Below, piece by piece: positions 18,402 to 27,016 of a DNA stretch of 64,000 nucleotides. Within the stretch, counting starts at the first letter, position 1. Each line of letters opens with the position of its first letter. The stretch lies in contig NZ_JANHLD010000006.1 in assembly GCF_028682455.1 (NCBI RefSeq), forward strand, positions 20,452-84,451, written 5' to 3'. Source of the DNA: Pseudomonas putida. GTDB taxonomy: Bacteria > Pseudomonadota > Gammaproteobacteria > Pseudomonadales > Pseudomonadaceae. The translations under genes and the position numbers were made by a program. The notes beneath the pieces were generated by a model that made no database searches, was not told where the DNA came from, and saw nothing but the letters and a program-made list of their open reading frames with translations.

Positions 18402-18935
18402 TTACCAATAGAGTTTGAAGGTGGCCTGAAAGGCCTCGATCACTTTGTCGACATGGGTCAACGCAGCACCGAAAATCATGTGGGTGAGGCCGCGCCAAAC
18501 GGCGTCGTCCGCTCCCTGCGAACCCTCTCCTTCAATGACTGCTTTTTTCATAAGCAACAGGCCCTTGAAGAAGAAACAACCCCCTGCAAAAGCTGCCAGG
18601 GTCAGTACAGCGTTTACAGCTTCCTTGAACTTGCCGAAATTCTCGGCGCCGCTGTAGGAGATGGCACCGTAGGTTGTTGCACCGCTGCCGTAGCTGTTCC
18701 AAGTTGCGGTGATCATCCCGGGCATGTTGAACAGAGCAGCGCCAATCACTAGCACCGCAAACGTGCTTCCGAGGGTAATTGGACGATGGCCGGGCTCGAT
18801 TGTGGCCAGCTGCATCCGACGCAGAACGCTACCGGCGTAAACCATCCCAGCGAGTGCGCTCAAGGACCAGAGCAACGCCCAAAGTGCGGCGACCAGACTG
18901 TTGGCCGCCGAGATGATCATGCTCGCCAGATCCAT
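18402..18935 (-). CDS. traQ: TraQ-like membrane protein (DotE/IcmC/DotV group)
   Basis: A 177-residue polytopic membrane protein with four likely helices: LVAALWALLWSLSALAGMVYAG, FAVLVIGAALFNMPGMI, VLTLAAFAGGCFFFKGLLL and a weaker one near MIFGAALTHVDKVI. The pattern of a mid-protein glycine/serine loop (SYGSGATTYGAISYSGAENF) between helices 2 and 3 matches IcmC/DotE-type proteins. It lies 11 bp after traP and 19 bp before traR within the transfer operon. Confidence 0.68.
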   Translation of the reverse strand: MDLASMIISAANSLVAALWALLWSLSALAGMVYAGSVLRRMQLATIEPGHRPITLGSTFAVLVIGAALFNMPGMITATWNSYGSGATTYGAISYSGAENFGKFKEAVNAVLTLAAFAGGCFFFKGLLLMKKAVIEGEGSQGADDAVWRGLTHMIFGAALTHVDKVIEAFQATFKLYW

Positions 18936-18945
18936 TCTCGGTTCC

Positions 18946-19671
18946 TCAGCGGATCACGCCACGCGAAGTGGTGACTCGGCGGGCCACTGGATCTATGCCA
19001 ATGATCTTCACCCCATCTACGAGATCGCCTACCTGCACAACGAAGGTTTTATCACCGTGCTCGAGCCATGCCTGGTCTGCATAAACTGTGTTCAGGCGAT
19101 AGCCGGCCACTGCCGAAGGTTGTGTTGCTTGTGGTTGGCGGCGCACTGCATGTTGCTGCACCACCTTTTTGCTCGCTGCAGGGGCGGCTTCAAGGAGAGA
19201 AACCTTGGCTTCCAATTCGTCGATGGTCTTCTGAAGGCCTACGACGATCCCGCCCAGGCTCCGGACTTGCTCGTTAAGCGCATTCAACTGCTCGACAGTG
19301 ATACCCGCCTGTTCTGGATCTGCAGCGGGTGCTAATGGCTCTTGTGGTGCCAGCACATCCGATACATTGCTCACAGGTGCCGCTTGTTGAACGGGAGTAG
19401 GCTGCTGCTGTGGAGCGCTGGTTTGCGCCTTTGGAAGCATTTTTGGAACAAGTACGAACACTGCCGCCAGCACTACCGCCAACACCAAAAAGTGCCAGGC
19501 CTCGATCTGATTGACGAAGTTGGCAATGCGTTTCTTGCGATCGCCCTGGATCGCGTTAACCGGAGGCGTTTTCTCAGGCTGTTGCGTCTGAGCTTTCGGC
19601 GTCTCAGCTTGTTTACCCGGCTTAACGCCGGCGTTGAAAATGTCCAACTCTTCCGCTGCTTGTGTAGTCAT
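18946..19671 (-). CDS. traP: TraP-like (IcmG/DotF-like) transfer protein
   Basis: A 241-residue bitopic protein. A charged N-terminus is followed by one transmembrane helix (FLVLAVVLAAVFVLVP, about 62-78), a glutamine/proline-rich spacer, a short coiled coil (VEQLNALNEQVRSLGGIVVGLQKTIDELEAKVSLLEA) and a periplasmic beta domain at the C-terminus (YRLNTVYADQAWLEHGDKTF...VARRVTTSRGVIR). This layout is that of TraP in IncI plasmids, with the coiled coil and topology resembling IcmG/DotF. It lies 20 bp after traO. Confidence 0.72.
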   Translation of the reverse strand: MTTQAAEELDIFNAGVKPGKQAETPKAQTQQPEKTPPVNAIQGDRKKRIANFVNQIEAWHFLVLAVVLAAVFVLVPKMLPKAQTSAPQQQPTPVQQAAPVSNVSDVLAPQEPLAPAADPEQAGITVEQLNALNEQVRSLGGIVVGLQKTIDELEAKVSLLEAAPAASKKVVQQHAVRRQPQATQPSAVAGYRLNTVYADQAWLEHGDKTFVVQVGDLVDGVKIIGIDPVARRVTTSRGVIR

Positions 19672-19691
19672 CTGAAGTCCCCTGCCCTAAC

Positions 19692-21047
19692 TCAGTAGCG
19701 AGTTGGATCGATGATGGTTGGCTGGCCCATGTACTGCTGGCCGTATCCTGGCGAGACACCCTGGTACCCGCCGAACCCGTTTGAGTTGGTGGCACCTGCG
19801 GCATTCGGTGAGAGGCGGTACTGCTGCTGAGGCTGGCCACCTGGTTGCCCGAGCGTATTCAGCTCAGCTTTCTGATTCGCCATCAGCGCGTCTTTTTCCA
19901 GCTGGTCACTGGCCAGCACCGGCCCTACGAACTGGATGCCGATCGTGGAGTTGATCGGACGGATTACTTGTTTTTGTGGCATGTTTGCGGCGTCATTGGC
20001 CAGCACCTGCCCGGCCTGTTGGCCGATACCACCGGCAAAGGTGCCTGCGACAGCTTTGCCACTAGGCGTTGTGGGATACGTCTGGATCACTGCGCCTTCG
20101 CTGGTGATGATGTTTTCCGAAGCGGAGCGCTCGTAAAGCTGGCCAGTCTTGCCGATCGCCAGGGCCAGAGCAGGGAGAATGATTCGGCTGAAGTAGCGGT
20201 TGTTCACATCACCGGACAGAGCCGTACGCATGCTCTCAGGATCAACAGCTTTGGCTGTGATCTTGTAGCTGCGCCCTTTCCATTCCATGTAGGTGAAGGT
20301 CATGTCGATGGTTTCATTGAGGCGCTTGTAACCCATCGCGAAAACCCGTGCGCCGGCGAGTCGGCCACCGGGAACCTCAGCTGTAACCATCGAGTTCTCA
20401 TCAGTATCGAGCTCGGTTTTAAGCAGTGCAGGCGTCAGGAAAAAACCATCCACGACGACCTGGTCCGGAGCCTTGCCAGCGCGCGAGTTCTGAGATTGCG
20501 CAGTGCCTGAGCTACCAGCCGTACCGCCCACCCCTGTCAGGGATGCGGGTTTGATGGATTGCGAGTACGCCTGCTCCTGAGTGGCGGTACCGGTACCGTG
20601 GGTTTTCACCGTCCACCCACTCATGAAAGCGCCGACCTGTTGCGCGACAAGCTTGTCCATTTCCTTATTGCGCTCTACAGGCTGCTGGGGCTGCGGGGGG
20701 GCTTGGTAGTAGTAGTTGACCTGGGGTTGCTGCTGGCTCGCGCCTGCCTTGTCCGAGGCATCCGCCGGAGTTGCTTGCGTAGTGGACATCACGGACATGT
20801 AAGACTGCCCGTTTGATTCAGCCTGTTTGGCGTTGTTGTGGTTGTACTTCTCCAAGACCTGACGATAGGCCTCGCTCTCCTGAGTAGCCCCCCCCTTCCC
20901 ATCAGCGGCAATCGCGCCGAGGTTTGAGCTGGTTTGATGACGGCTGTTGAACCAGGTGTACCCTGCATAGCCGAGGGCTGCGACAGCAATTGCTGCCGCG
21001 AGGATGGTTACCTTGGTCTGCCTTCCAATGTCAGCTTGAGTGCTCAT
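19692..21047 (-). CDS. traO: DotG/IcmE (TraO) core-complex protein, VirB10-like
   Basis: A 451-residue bitopic protein: a short cytoplasmic tail, one transmembrane helix (VTILAAAIAVAALGYAGYTWF, residues 13-33), a long proline/glutamine-rich periplasmic stretch and a conserved C-terminal beta-barrel domain from about residue 195 (GFFLTPALLKTELDTDENSMVTAEVPGG onward), as in VirB10/DotG. It forms the channel core spanning the envelope with DotH and DotC/DotD. The helical repeats that lengthen Legionella DotG are absent, giving the shorter IncI TraO size. The C-terminus is glutamine/glycine/tyrosine-rich. Confidence 0.85.
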   Translation of the reverse strand: MSTQADIGRQTKVTILAAAIAVAALGYAGYTWFNSRHQTSSNLGAIAADGKGGATQESEAYRQVLEKYNHNNAKQAESNGQSYMSVMSTTQATPADASDKAGASQQQPQVNYYYQAPPQPQQPVERNKEMDKLVAQQVGAFMSGWTVKTHGTGTATQEQAYSQSIKPASLTGVGGTAGSSGTAQSQNSRAGKAPDQVVVDGFFLTPALLKTELDTDENSMVTAEVPGGRLAGARVFAMGYKRLNETIDMTFTYMEWKGRSYKITAKAVDPESMRTALSGDVNNRYFSRIILPALALAIGKTGQLYERSASENIITSEGAVIQTYPTTPSGKAVAGTFAGGIGQQAGQVLANDAANMPQKQVIRPINSTIGIQFVGPVLASDQLEKDALMANQKAELNTLGQPGGQPQQQYRLSPNAAGATNSNGFGGYQGVSPGYGQQYMGQPTIIDPTRY

Positions 21048-21055
21048 GCGCTACC

Positions 21056-22201
21056 TCAGTAAATATCGAGTTGGAGGGTGACTTTCTGACCCATCTGCGA
21101 GAGGGTGATGAAGGGAGTCACAGGTAAGCGGTACACGCGAGTACCGTCGCCAGCAGCGAGGGTGTTATCGAACGCGGTTTGAAAATCCTGCCGGGTACGA
21201 ACGTAAAGATTCCCGTCGTACTGCCAGATCTGGGTATGCGATGGAACCGCGCCTTGCGCCTTCACCTGCTTGGCGTCTTTCGGCGGAATTCCGTCCAGGA
21301 AGGCCTGCAGGAGATCGTCGTACAGCGCGATTTTGCCGGGCCCCATTACAGCCGCCTTTGCCAAGGGGCCGCGCCCTGGAACGCGAAGGTCAAGTCGAGC
21401 GTCATACACCCGGGCGCGGTCCTTGTTACCATCAGGCTCACCGCTAACGATCTTGACGATCACAGGCGTTGTAGCTCCTTCTAGGTACAGAGCCAGGCTG
21501 CCAGTCTCGTAAGGCGATGGAGTCGACACCACGACTGTATGGGTGCCTTGCAGCCACTCCGCGCTATACAGATCGGGGTTCGAAACACGGGGTGTAGCTG
21601 CAAGCGGCCACGGAGCGCCCGTCGAATCCAGAACAATGAGGTTCGATAGCTCGCCTGGAACGACGCGCAGCACTGGCATCGAAGCTCCAGGGCTCAAATC
21701 AACCGACACGCTGGAAATACGGGGAATCCCTCGCACTGGCTGCCAAGCCTTGGCCTTTCGAGTGTTCTCCAATGCCTGACGCATCTGCTTGATTTGCTCA
21801 GGGGTGAACGGCTGAGCTACCTCCATTGCTTCGTCGAAATGGTCATTTTCAGGCGGGTTGAGAGGTGGCAGTGGAGCTGTCCCGTTTTGTGGTTGAGGAC
21901 CACCAGCGGGTTGTCCAGCGACCGCGTAATTGGCCGGGCCATAGTTGGTCTGCGGAAAGGCATTCTGCATCTGTGGATTCACACCAGGCTGTTGAGCACC
22001 TGGTGCAGCCGGGAAACCCGCCTGCCGAGCTGGACCTTCAACCCGAACCCATTGCCCACCGTTTGGGGCTTGAATGGGCTGCTGTTGTCCTTGCATTGGT
22101 TGGCCTTGGGGTTGGGCTTGCGCACCATTGCCTTGTTGCTCTGCCTGAGCCGTGCCGATCGCGAGCGTCAAGACTGACGCGACGAATACTGATTTCATCA
22201 T
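21056..22201 (-). CDS. traN: DotH/IcmK (TraN) outer-membrane core protein
   Basis: A 381-residue exported protein with a signal peptide (MMKSVFVASVLTLAIGTAQA). A glutamine/proline-rich region (residues 20-115) leads to a conserved domain in the C-terminal 230 residues, including ISSVSVDLSPGASMPVLRVVPG and the VTPFITLSQMGQKVTLQLDIY end typical of DotH/IcmK. AGGAGG nine bases upstream supports the ATG at 22201 rather than 22234, whose extra residues overlap the previous gene. It forms the ring of the type IVB core with DotC, DotD and DotG. Confidence 0.82.
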   Translation of the reverse strand: MMKSVFVASVLTLAIGTAQAEQQGNGAQAQPQGQPMQGQQQPIQAPNGGQWVRVEGPARQAGFPAAPGAQQPGVNPQMQNAFPQTNYGPANYAVAGQPAGGPQPQNGTAPLPPLNPPENDHFDEAMEVAQPFTPEQIKQMRQALENTRKAKAWQPVRGIPRISSVSVDLSPGASMPVLRVVPGELSNLIVLDSTGAPWPLAATPRVSNPDLYSAEWLQGTHTVVVSTPSPYETGSLALYLEGATTPVIVKIVSGEPDGNKDRARVYDARLDLRVPGRGPLAKAAVMGPGKIALYDDLLQAFLDGIPPKDAKQVKAQGAVPSHTQIWQYDGNLYVRTRQDFQTAFDNTLAAGDGTRVYRLPVTPFITLSQMGQKVTLQLDIY

Positions 22202-22214
22202 CGTGGGATCCTCC

Positions 22215-22964
22215 TTACCTGGGCGTGGTGACAATGCCGTCCAGCCCTACACCCACGATGGAATCCAGTGTGGGGATACGTGCGACAGGCACTTTGGCGA
22301 TGAATCGCTTGGGTTGAAGGTCGGTGGTTTGGCCGACCAGCTTGATCTCGATCGGTACTTCGATATGGCGGACGTAAACACCATCGACCTTTTCAGCTTT
22401 CACAAGCACGCCGGTTTCGGTGGTAACCGTCATGTTCATACGCTTGGATTTGACGAGGTCCAGATAGCCTGCTGATTGCAGCTGCTCCAAATACTGAGCG
22501 AACCCGCGCTTGGTCCAATCGCCACGTACGTCTTCAAGCTGTTGTCTGTAGTCGGTGAAATTGATTGTCATCGAGCGATTAAGCGCATCACGCGCGAACT
22601 GAATCGCCTCTGCGTCGGTGATGTACGGCTCTTCAAGGGGAACCAGCCTGACAATCCGAAGACCATCGGCTGCGAAGTACACGTAGTGAGGGTGCATCAC
22701 AAACCACCCGAACACGCAGTTCAGGCCGATCGATATCGCCAGTCCCCATGACAGGACCAGATTTGATTTGACGATGCTGGACGTATGCTTGGCCAACTGC
22801 TTGCGATCATCCAGATCGCGTGCAATTGGATCGACTGCATCCTGGTTTTGATGCAGTTTCTCAGCGATTTCCATCAGCTCTTGTTCGTAAGCTGCCCGCC
22901 CGAGATCCTCCCTCGATCCAGACTGGTCTAGATGCGGCGCTGCGGCGTCCTTGATATCGGTCAT
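22215..22964 (-). CDS. traM: DotI/IcmL (TraM) inner-membrane transfer protein
   Basis: A 249-residue protein with a cytoplasmic N-terminus of about 75 residues, one transmembrane helix (LVLSWGLAISIGLNCVFGWFVM) and a periplasmic VirB8-like domain with the conserved DRMNFTDYRQQL-type segment (here RSMTINFTDYRQQLEDVRGDW). CGGAGGG precedes the ATG. It is the first gene of the 13-kb traM-traY operon, directly behind operator B. Homologues: IncI TraM and DotI/IcmL, where the domain forms an octameric ring. Confidence 0.85.
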   Translation of the reverse strand: MTDIKDAAAPHLDQSGSREDLGRAAYEQELMEIAEKLHQNQDAVDPIARDLDDRKQLAKHTSSIVKSNLVLSWGLAISIGLNCVFGWFVMHPHYVYFAADGLRIVRLVPLEEPYITDAEAIQFARDALNRSMTINFTDYRQQLEDVRGDWTKRGFAQYLEQLQSAGYLDLVKSKRMNMTVTTETGVLVKAEKVDGVYVRHIEVPIEIKLVGQTTDLQPKRFIAKVPVARIPTLDSIVGVGLDGIVTTPR

Positions 22965-22979
22965 GTTTGGCCCTCCGTT

Positions 22980-23013
22980 TTCCGTATTCTAACCATGATG
23001 CGGAATCGGTCAA
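22980..23013 (-). promoter_or_regulatory. Transfer-regulon operator B over the traM promoter
   Basis: On the minus strand TTGACC (23013-23008) and TAGAAT (22991-22986) are 16 bp apart. The dyad TTCCGTAT-N10-ATGCGGAA (22980-23005) covers the spacer and -10 box, so a protein bound there should block RNA polymerase. The ATG of traM follows 16 bp downstream. Confidence 0.7.
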
Positions 23014-23125
23014 CACAAAAAAACCATTTGGTTGGCCCGTGTTAACGGGTGCCGCGTGGATTCTGGGTTTACGGGATATCTACAATACGAAATTGCCAGT
23101 AATGGCAATGTGATTTCATGTCGGG

Positions 23126-23410
23126 TCGTACTTCACCGATATTTTCTGGTACGGGTCGTATTTCACCGATAAAAAATGCAGCAAGGAGGGCCTTCACGCC
23201 CTTTAAAACAGGGACTTGAACGAGGTTTTCGGGCTTGGAACCGCAGGACGGGTGTTGTGGCCATAGGTCGATATTCACCGATGCGATTCGTATATCGCCG
23301 ATGGGGATTTTTTTTGCCCGCCTGGTCTCGTATATCGCCGATTTTTTAACTCGTACATCACCGACACCCTGGTCGTATTTCGCCGATGCCCCTTTTCGTA
23401 TTTCACCGAC
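23126..23410 (+). other. oriV: Iteron array, probable oriV
   Basis: Eight direct copies of a 15-bp unit, consensus TCGTATTTCACCGAT, start at 23126, 23156, 23268, 23288, 23328, 23351, 23373 and 23396; variation is limited (T/C at 6, T/A at 7, A/G at 10, T/C at 15). A ninth copy lies alone at 36044-36058. Direct iterons of this kind are bound by RepA/TrfA-class initiators, which fits the RPA-type initiator at 34647-35603. The rest of 23014-23758 shows no convincing gene; an inverted repeat TTTATCG-N10-CGATAAA lies near 23637-23661. Confidence 0.75.
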
Positions 23411-23758
23411 GTGCGAAGCGCGTGAATCCCCCGAAATTCAAGGGCGGTTGCGCTCTTTGGGTTGGAGATCAATGCGCTTTGCAGGTCGTACAAAGCTGCC
23501 AATTCAATATAGAAAGGCGGTCCTTGAATCCGCAAGGAACTCAGTAAATACGCGGGTTCCAGCGGGTTGACGGGGGAGAATTGAGACTCTAGCCTTCGCC
23601 AAAACTTGCTCAATGATTGGCACTTTTTAGGAAGGTTTTATCGAAAGATCGAGCGATAAATAGAGGGATCCGGCCACCGTTGCCGGGCAAAAAAAAGAGC
23701 CCACACATCTGGTCCTGGCAGATCGATGACGTGAGGGCCCCTTTCAGGTAATTCGAGT

Positions 23759-23845
23759 ATGGACACCTGCACTCTGCTGCGCAATACGCGGCACGGTTTA
23801 ATTCGCCCTGATTTTTTCAGCTTCTTCACTGAGGCCTGCAGGTGA
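23759..23845 (+). CDS. RepA leader peptide, translationally coupled
   Basis: A 28-codon frame reading MDTCTLLRNTRHG onward and ending EACR, whose TGA overlaps the GTG start of repA (GTGA). An AGGT ribosome site precedes it. ColE2-like replicons of the P. syringae PT23A family are reported to carry a leader peptide before repA, with translation coupled to it and controlled by antisense RNA. The overlap seen here supports that; the antisense RNA itself could not be located by eye. Confidence 0.5.
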   Translation: MDTCTLLRNTRHGLIRPDFFSFFTEACR

Positions 23846-25062
23846 GCAACCTCATCACCGCGGCTTCGACGGCGCCTGCACATCCTGGCTACTTCCAGCC
23901 GGTGTCAGCGATGAGCCGTATCCTTGAAGAAGCCTCCTATCTAGCACGTTGCAGTGACAACAAAACGGCAATGAGAGTACGGCCGCGTGAATACGCGATC
24001 CGCTACCCCTACATGCAGGTAAATCGCCCAGGACGCGTGTCATGGCTCGTTTTCGATCTCGACCATGCCAACTCCCTGATCTGGGATGAGCATGGCTTGC
24101 CACCGCCTAACTTCATTGTGCGTAATCGAAACTCAGGCAACTCACACATCTACTACGCGATTGCTCCTGTGTGTACCACCGAGCGAGCCCGTGAAAAGCC
24201 GATCCTATACATGAAGGCTGTCTACGACAGCATGGCCGCACTGCTCAAGGCTGATCCGGATTACCACAGTGGCCCAGTTGCCAAGACACCTGGTCATCCG
24301 TGGTGGATCACCACCGAATTGCACAATCATGTCTATGACTTGGGCGAATTGGCTGAAGAACTCGACTTGGCCAGGCCGATGCCTTTGTGGTCCAAAGGAC
24401 CTGACATGGACGCAGTGTCACATTCCAGGCATTGCACGTTGTTCGAACGTGTCCGTTTCTACGCTTACAGCATCGTCAATGCTGAGCGAGCTGATGGTTA
24501 CTTCGAGTCGTTCTACTCTCGGGTCCTTGCGCAATGTCACAACGACAACCGTTTTCGCACGCGAGAGCGTTACAACGACCTGCCCCACTCATCAGTGCGC
24601 GCCACGGCTAAATCGATTGCCCGGTGGACCTGGGCTCATTACCGCGGTAGCGGCGACTACCACCGTGGTGTGATGGAGCTTGATCGATCGCTGCCACTGG
24701 AGGAGCGCCAGAGCCTCGCCGCCAAGCGGACACATGCAGTCAGACAAAACCAGACCGCACTCAAGATCCGTGGGGCTTGCCGGCAGTTGATCGCCAAAGG
24801 GGCACAGCTTACCTACACGGCTATCGCCCTGACTGCGGGCGTCTCCCGGCAAACCGTGGCCAAGTACAAGGCTGTCATCACAGAAGCACAGTCGCCGTCG
24901 GTTGTTCCCATTCGCCCTAAGCAGACGCCCCTTACCCCCGCAGCGCCACAACCGGCCGGTCCAAACAATGGGGCTGAGCCAATGAAAACCGGTGTAAAGG
25001 ATGCTGTATATCAGGTACCTGCCCCTACCGGGGCTGCTTTGCTTCCGCCTTTGCCTGATTAG
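23842..25062 (+). CDS. repA: ColE2/PT23A-type replication protein (replicase family)
   Basis: A 406-residue replication protein of the replicase/PriCT type that primes and starts DNA synthesis at its own origin. Key stretches: SWLVFDLDHANSLIWDEHG with catalytic-type acidic residues (about 68-85), the IVRNRNSGNSHIYYAI strand, KTPGHPWWITTELH, then a PriCT-like helical region. The C-terminal third ends in an HTH (LTYTAIALTAGVSRQTVAKYKAVI, about 325-350). The start is the GTG with GAGG 8 bases upstream, overlapping the leader peptide. The transposon insertion begins only 94 bp after its stop, so any origin just downstream may be affected. It is separate from the iteron-type initiator at 34647. 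Confidence 0.8.
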   Translation: MSNLITAASTAPAHPGYFQPVSAMSRILEEASYLARCSDNKTAMRVRPREYAIRYPYMQVNRPGRVSWLVFDLDHANSLIWDEHGLPPPNFIVRNRNSGNSHIYYAIAPVCTTERAREKPILYMKAVYDSMAALLKADPDYHSGPVAKTPGHPWWITTELHNHVYDLGELAEELDLARPMPLWSKGPDMDAVSHSRHCTLFERVRFYAYSIVNAERADGYFESFYSRVLAQCHNDNRFRTRERYNDLPHSSVRATAKSIARWTWAHYRGSGDYHRGVMELDRSLPLEERQSLAAKRTHAVRQNQTALKIRGACRQLIAKGAQLTYTAIALTAGVSRQTVAKYKAVITEAQSPSVVPIRPKQTPLTPAAPQPAGPNNGAEPMKTGVKDAVYQVPAPTGAALLPPLPD

Positions 25063-25156
25063 TTATTCAGATGGTGGGTGTGTATGGGGAGTGATTCGAC
25101 ACACTGAACCCCCAGCCAACACAACATGACCTGCTTTGCTCCGTGCCATGCTATTT

Positions 25157-25194
25157 GGGGTGCCCGCAGAATTAGGAAAAAATCGTACGCTAAG
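25157..25194 (+). repeat. Left terminal inverted repeat (Tn3 family, Tn4651 group)
   Basis: Starts GGGGTGCCCGCAGAATTAGG and continues with the A-rich and CGTACGCTAAG part characteristic of Tn4651/Tn5041-type ends. It overlaps the stop of the tnpA remnant at 25190. Confidence 0.8.
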
Positions 25195-25450
25195 GTTTTC
25201 CGGGCATCCGTAGGGGCCGAAACTTCCCGTCTTCCAGCCTGCGGCTCAGCCGCCAGACGTAATCGCCGGTCAGGTTGATGTGCTCCCAGCCCAACGGCGA
25301 CAGGTATTGCAGCAGCTCACCGTCCACCGGTTTGCCGGCTTCGACCAGCCCCTGGGTGGCACGCTCCAGGTACACCGTGTTCCACAGCACGATGGCCGTC
25401 ACCAAGTTTGGGCTTCTGGCTCTGTAGCGCTGCGGCTCGAAGTTCCGATC
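25190..25450 (-). pseudogene. tnpA C-terminal remnant (Tn3 family)
   Basis: Encodes the last 85 or so residues of a Tn3-family transposase: DRNFEPQRYRA, LVTAIVLWNTVYLERA and the end SRRLEDGKFRPLRMPGKP, with the stop inside the terminal repeat. The catalytic part is missing. The same end is present in opposite orientation at 33056-33270. Homology begins about 25450; beyond that lies the chemoreceptor gene. Confidence 0.8.
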
Positions 25451-25473
25451 CTGATTTTTCCTAAAACTGGACA

Positions 25474-26868
25474 CTAGCTATTGTCTTTGAACAACGTCGA
25501 TACGGTACGGGCAACATGGTCTGCACCGTCACTGATTTCACGCATAATAGTTGTTACAGTTGCGATCTGATCGTTGTTTTCTTCGGCGCTTCTAGCGATG
25601 CTGTTCATATCTATATTCAGTTGCTGAGTAAGCTTTCCGTTAGCAGTTACCACATTCTGGATTTCCACGGTGGCACTGCTAGTTCGAGCTGCCAACTGAC
25701 GAACCTCGTCGGCTACTACAGCAAATCCTCGGCCCATTTCACCCGCTCGGGCAGCTTCAATTGCGGCGTTAAGTGCTAGTAAGTTAGTTTGTTCTGCCAC
25801 GCCTTGGATGGTGGTAACAATTTTCTCGATATCTTTAGCCTGAGCATTTAGCTGTGTAATCAAAATAACCGCACCGTTTATTAAATTAAGTGTGCTCTGA
25901 GATAATTCAATTGAACTAGCAAGGGACTCCATGCCCCGCACGGAAATTTGAGATGTCTCCTCGGCGGTGGTGAAGGAAAGCTCTGCGGCTTGACGGATTT
26001 CATCAGCCTTATGCTTCTGCGAGCTGACGTCGGTGGCAAATTTTAACACTTTCACAACCTGGCCGGCTTCATCAACGACGGGGTTGTAGGTGGCCTCAAG
26101 ATAGATGGTCTTTCCCGATGCGGTCTTGCGCTCAAATTGCCCGCTGAAAAAAGCTCCTCCCTTTAAACTCTGCCAAAAATTTGGATTTTCTTGATAAAAA
26201 TTATCGAAACAGAACATTCGGTGGTGTCGACCCTTGATATCGCTGAGGCGATAACCCATAGCACGGAGAAAATTCTCATTTGCATGCAGAATGTCACCGC
26301 TAGGTGTGAACTCGATCTCCGCCATCGAGCGGGAGATGGCTGCATGGACGGCTCTTAGTGAGAGTAACTCGTTTTCTCTCTGAGTGACATCTGAGCCAAT
26401 CTTAATGATCTCAATAACTTTTCCATCTTGATTTTGAACTGGAATATAAGTAGCCTCAATCAATACTAAGTTACCGTCTTTGCGCAGCCGCCTAAATAAA
26501 CCTGATTTAGGATGGCCGTCAGCCAATTTCTGCCAGAAGCGCGAATAATCAGCTGTGCTAGCATAATTCTTTTCGCAGAAAATTCTGTGGTGCTGCCCTG
26601 CGATCCGCAGGTCGGATTCGTGGTACAGCAAGCCGTCGAGCACATAGGTGGAGTCGCGGACGCCGACATTCACCACGCGGGTGCTGAACGGCGCGTACTG
26701 GTCGGAGATATGGGTGTAGAACAGCCGTCCCGGCTCGCTGCCGTACCTCGGGTTGACGTGCCCGGTGCGCCGCGTCAGTACGCCCTGGGCGTTGCCTACG
26801 ACTTTGAGGTGATTAAGCTGGCGGCTGTTTACGCCGACCGGATGGCTGTGATCATACCCCCCCACCAT
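25474..26868 (-). CDS. Chimeric protein: TnpA fragment fused to PAS-PAS chemoreceptor
   Basis: One open frame of 464 codons. Residues 3-89 are an internal Tn3 transposase fragment (GYDHSHPVGV, VNPRYGSEPGRLFYTHISD, VGVRDSTYVLDGLLYHE). From residue 90 the frame becomes a soluble Aer-like chemoreceptor: a partial PAS domain (GQHHRIFCEKNYAS...), a full second PAS (about 165-285) and a methyl-accepting signalling domain with the conserved hairpin AIEAARAGEMGRGFAVVADEVRQLAARTS. There are no membrane helices. The normal first 60 or so residues of such receptors are replaced by transposase sequence. Whether it is expressed is unknown; the signalling part is intact, so constitutive or altered signalling is conceivable. 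Confidence 0.75.
   Translation of the reverse strand: MVGGYDHSHPVGVNSRQLNHLKVVGNAQGVLTRRTGHVNPRYGSEPGRLFYTHISDQYAPFSTRVVNVGVRDSTYVLDGLLYHESDLRIAGQHHRIFCEKNYASTADYSRFWQKLADGHPKSGLFRRLRKDGNLVLIEATYIPVQNQDGKVIEIIKIGSDVTQRENELLSLRAVHAAISRSMAEIEFTPSGDILHANENFLRAMGYRLSDIKGRHHRMFCFDNFYQENPNFWQSLKGGAFFSGQFERKTASGKTIYLEATYNPVVDEAGQVVKVLKFATDVSSQKHKADEIRQAAELSFTTAEETSQISVRGMESLASSIELSQSTLNLINGAVILITQLNAQAKDIEKIVTTIQGVAEQTNLLALNAAIEAARAGEMGRGFAVVADEVRQLAARTSSATVEIQNVVTANGKLTQQLNIDMNSIARSAEENNDQIATVTTIMREISDGADHVARTVSTLFKDNS
26602..26862 (-). pseudogene. Internal tnpA fragment (Tn3 family) within the chimera
   Basis: Codes for about 87 residues of Tn3 TnpA (RQLNHLKVVGNA, SDQYAPFSTRVVNVGVRDST, LDGLLYHESDLRI). 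It ends abruptly where the chemoreceptor begins and is followed 1.15 kb later by the C-terminal tnpA remnant in the same orientation, so the receptor segment appears to have replaced about 150 codons of the transposase. Confidence 0.75.
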
Positions 26869-26983
26869 CGACCTTGTAGTAGCTGATGCCGGTGTCGATC
26901 AGCCCGTACAGGGTGATCGTGGGTTCGGCCTGCGCCACGCCGGCGCCCGCCGCCAGGGCAGCGGCAAACATTATTTTTCTCAT
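26852..26983 (-). pseudogene. Porin 5' stub
   Basis: Begins MRKIMFAAALAAGAGVAQA, a signal peptide, then EPTITLYGLIDTGISYYKVDGG, the start typical of betaproteobacterial Gram-negative porins. The frame stops at a TGA in the run of G at the junction with the transposase fragment. Only 43 codons remain. It marks the original chromosomal neighbour of the decarboxylase operon and suggests a Bordetella/Achromobacter/Burkholderia-like source. Confidence 0.7.
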
Positions 26984-27016
26984 TACGCGTTCTCGCGGGA
27001 ACAAGGACAGGAAGGC

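Noticed and set aside
23126..23410. CRISPR array
   Set aside because: Repeats are 15 bp, unevenly spaced with variable bases, and no cas gene is present; they are iterons.
23069..23613. Frames running through the iteron array
   Set aside because: They contain repeated residues caused by the iterons and have no start signals.
23638..23883. Minus-strand frame upstream of repA as a gene
   Set aside because: No ribosome site, overlaps the leader peptide and repA start; the region is better explained as a repA control segment.
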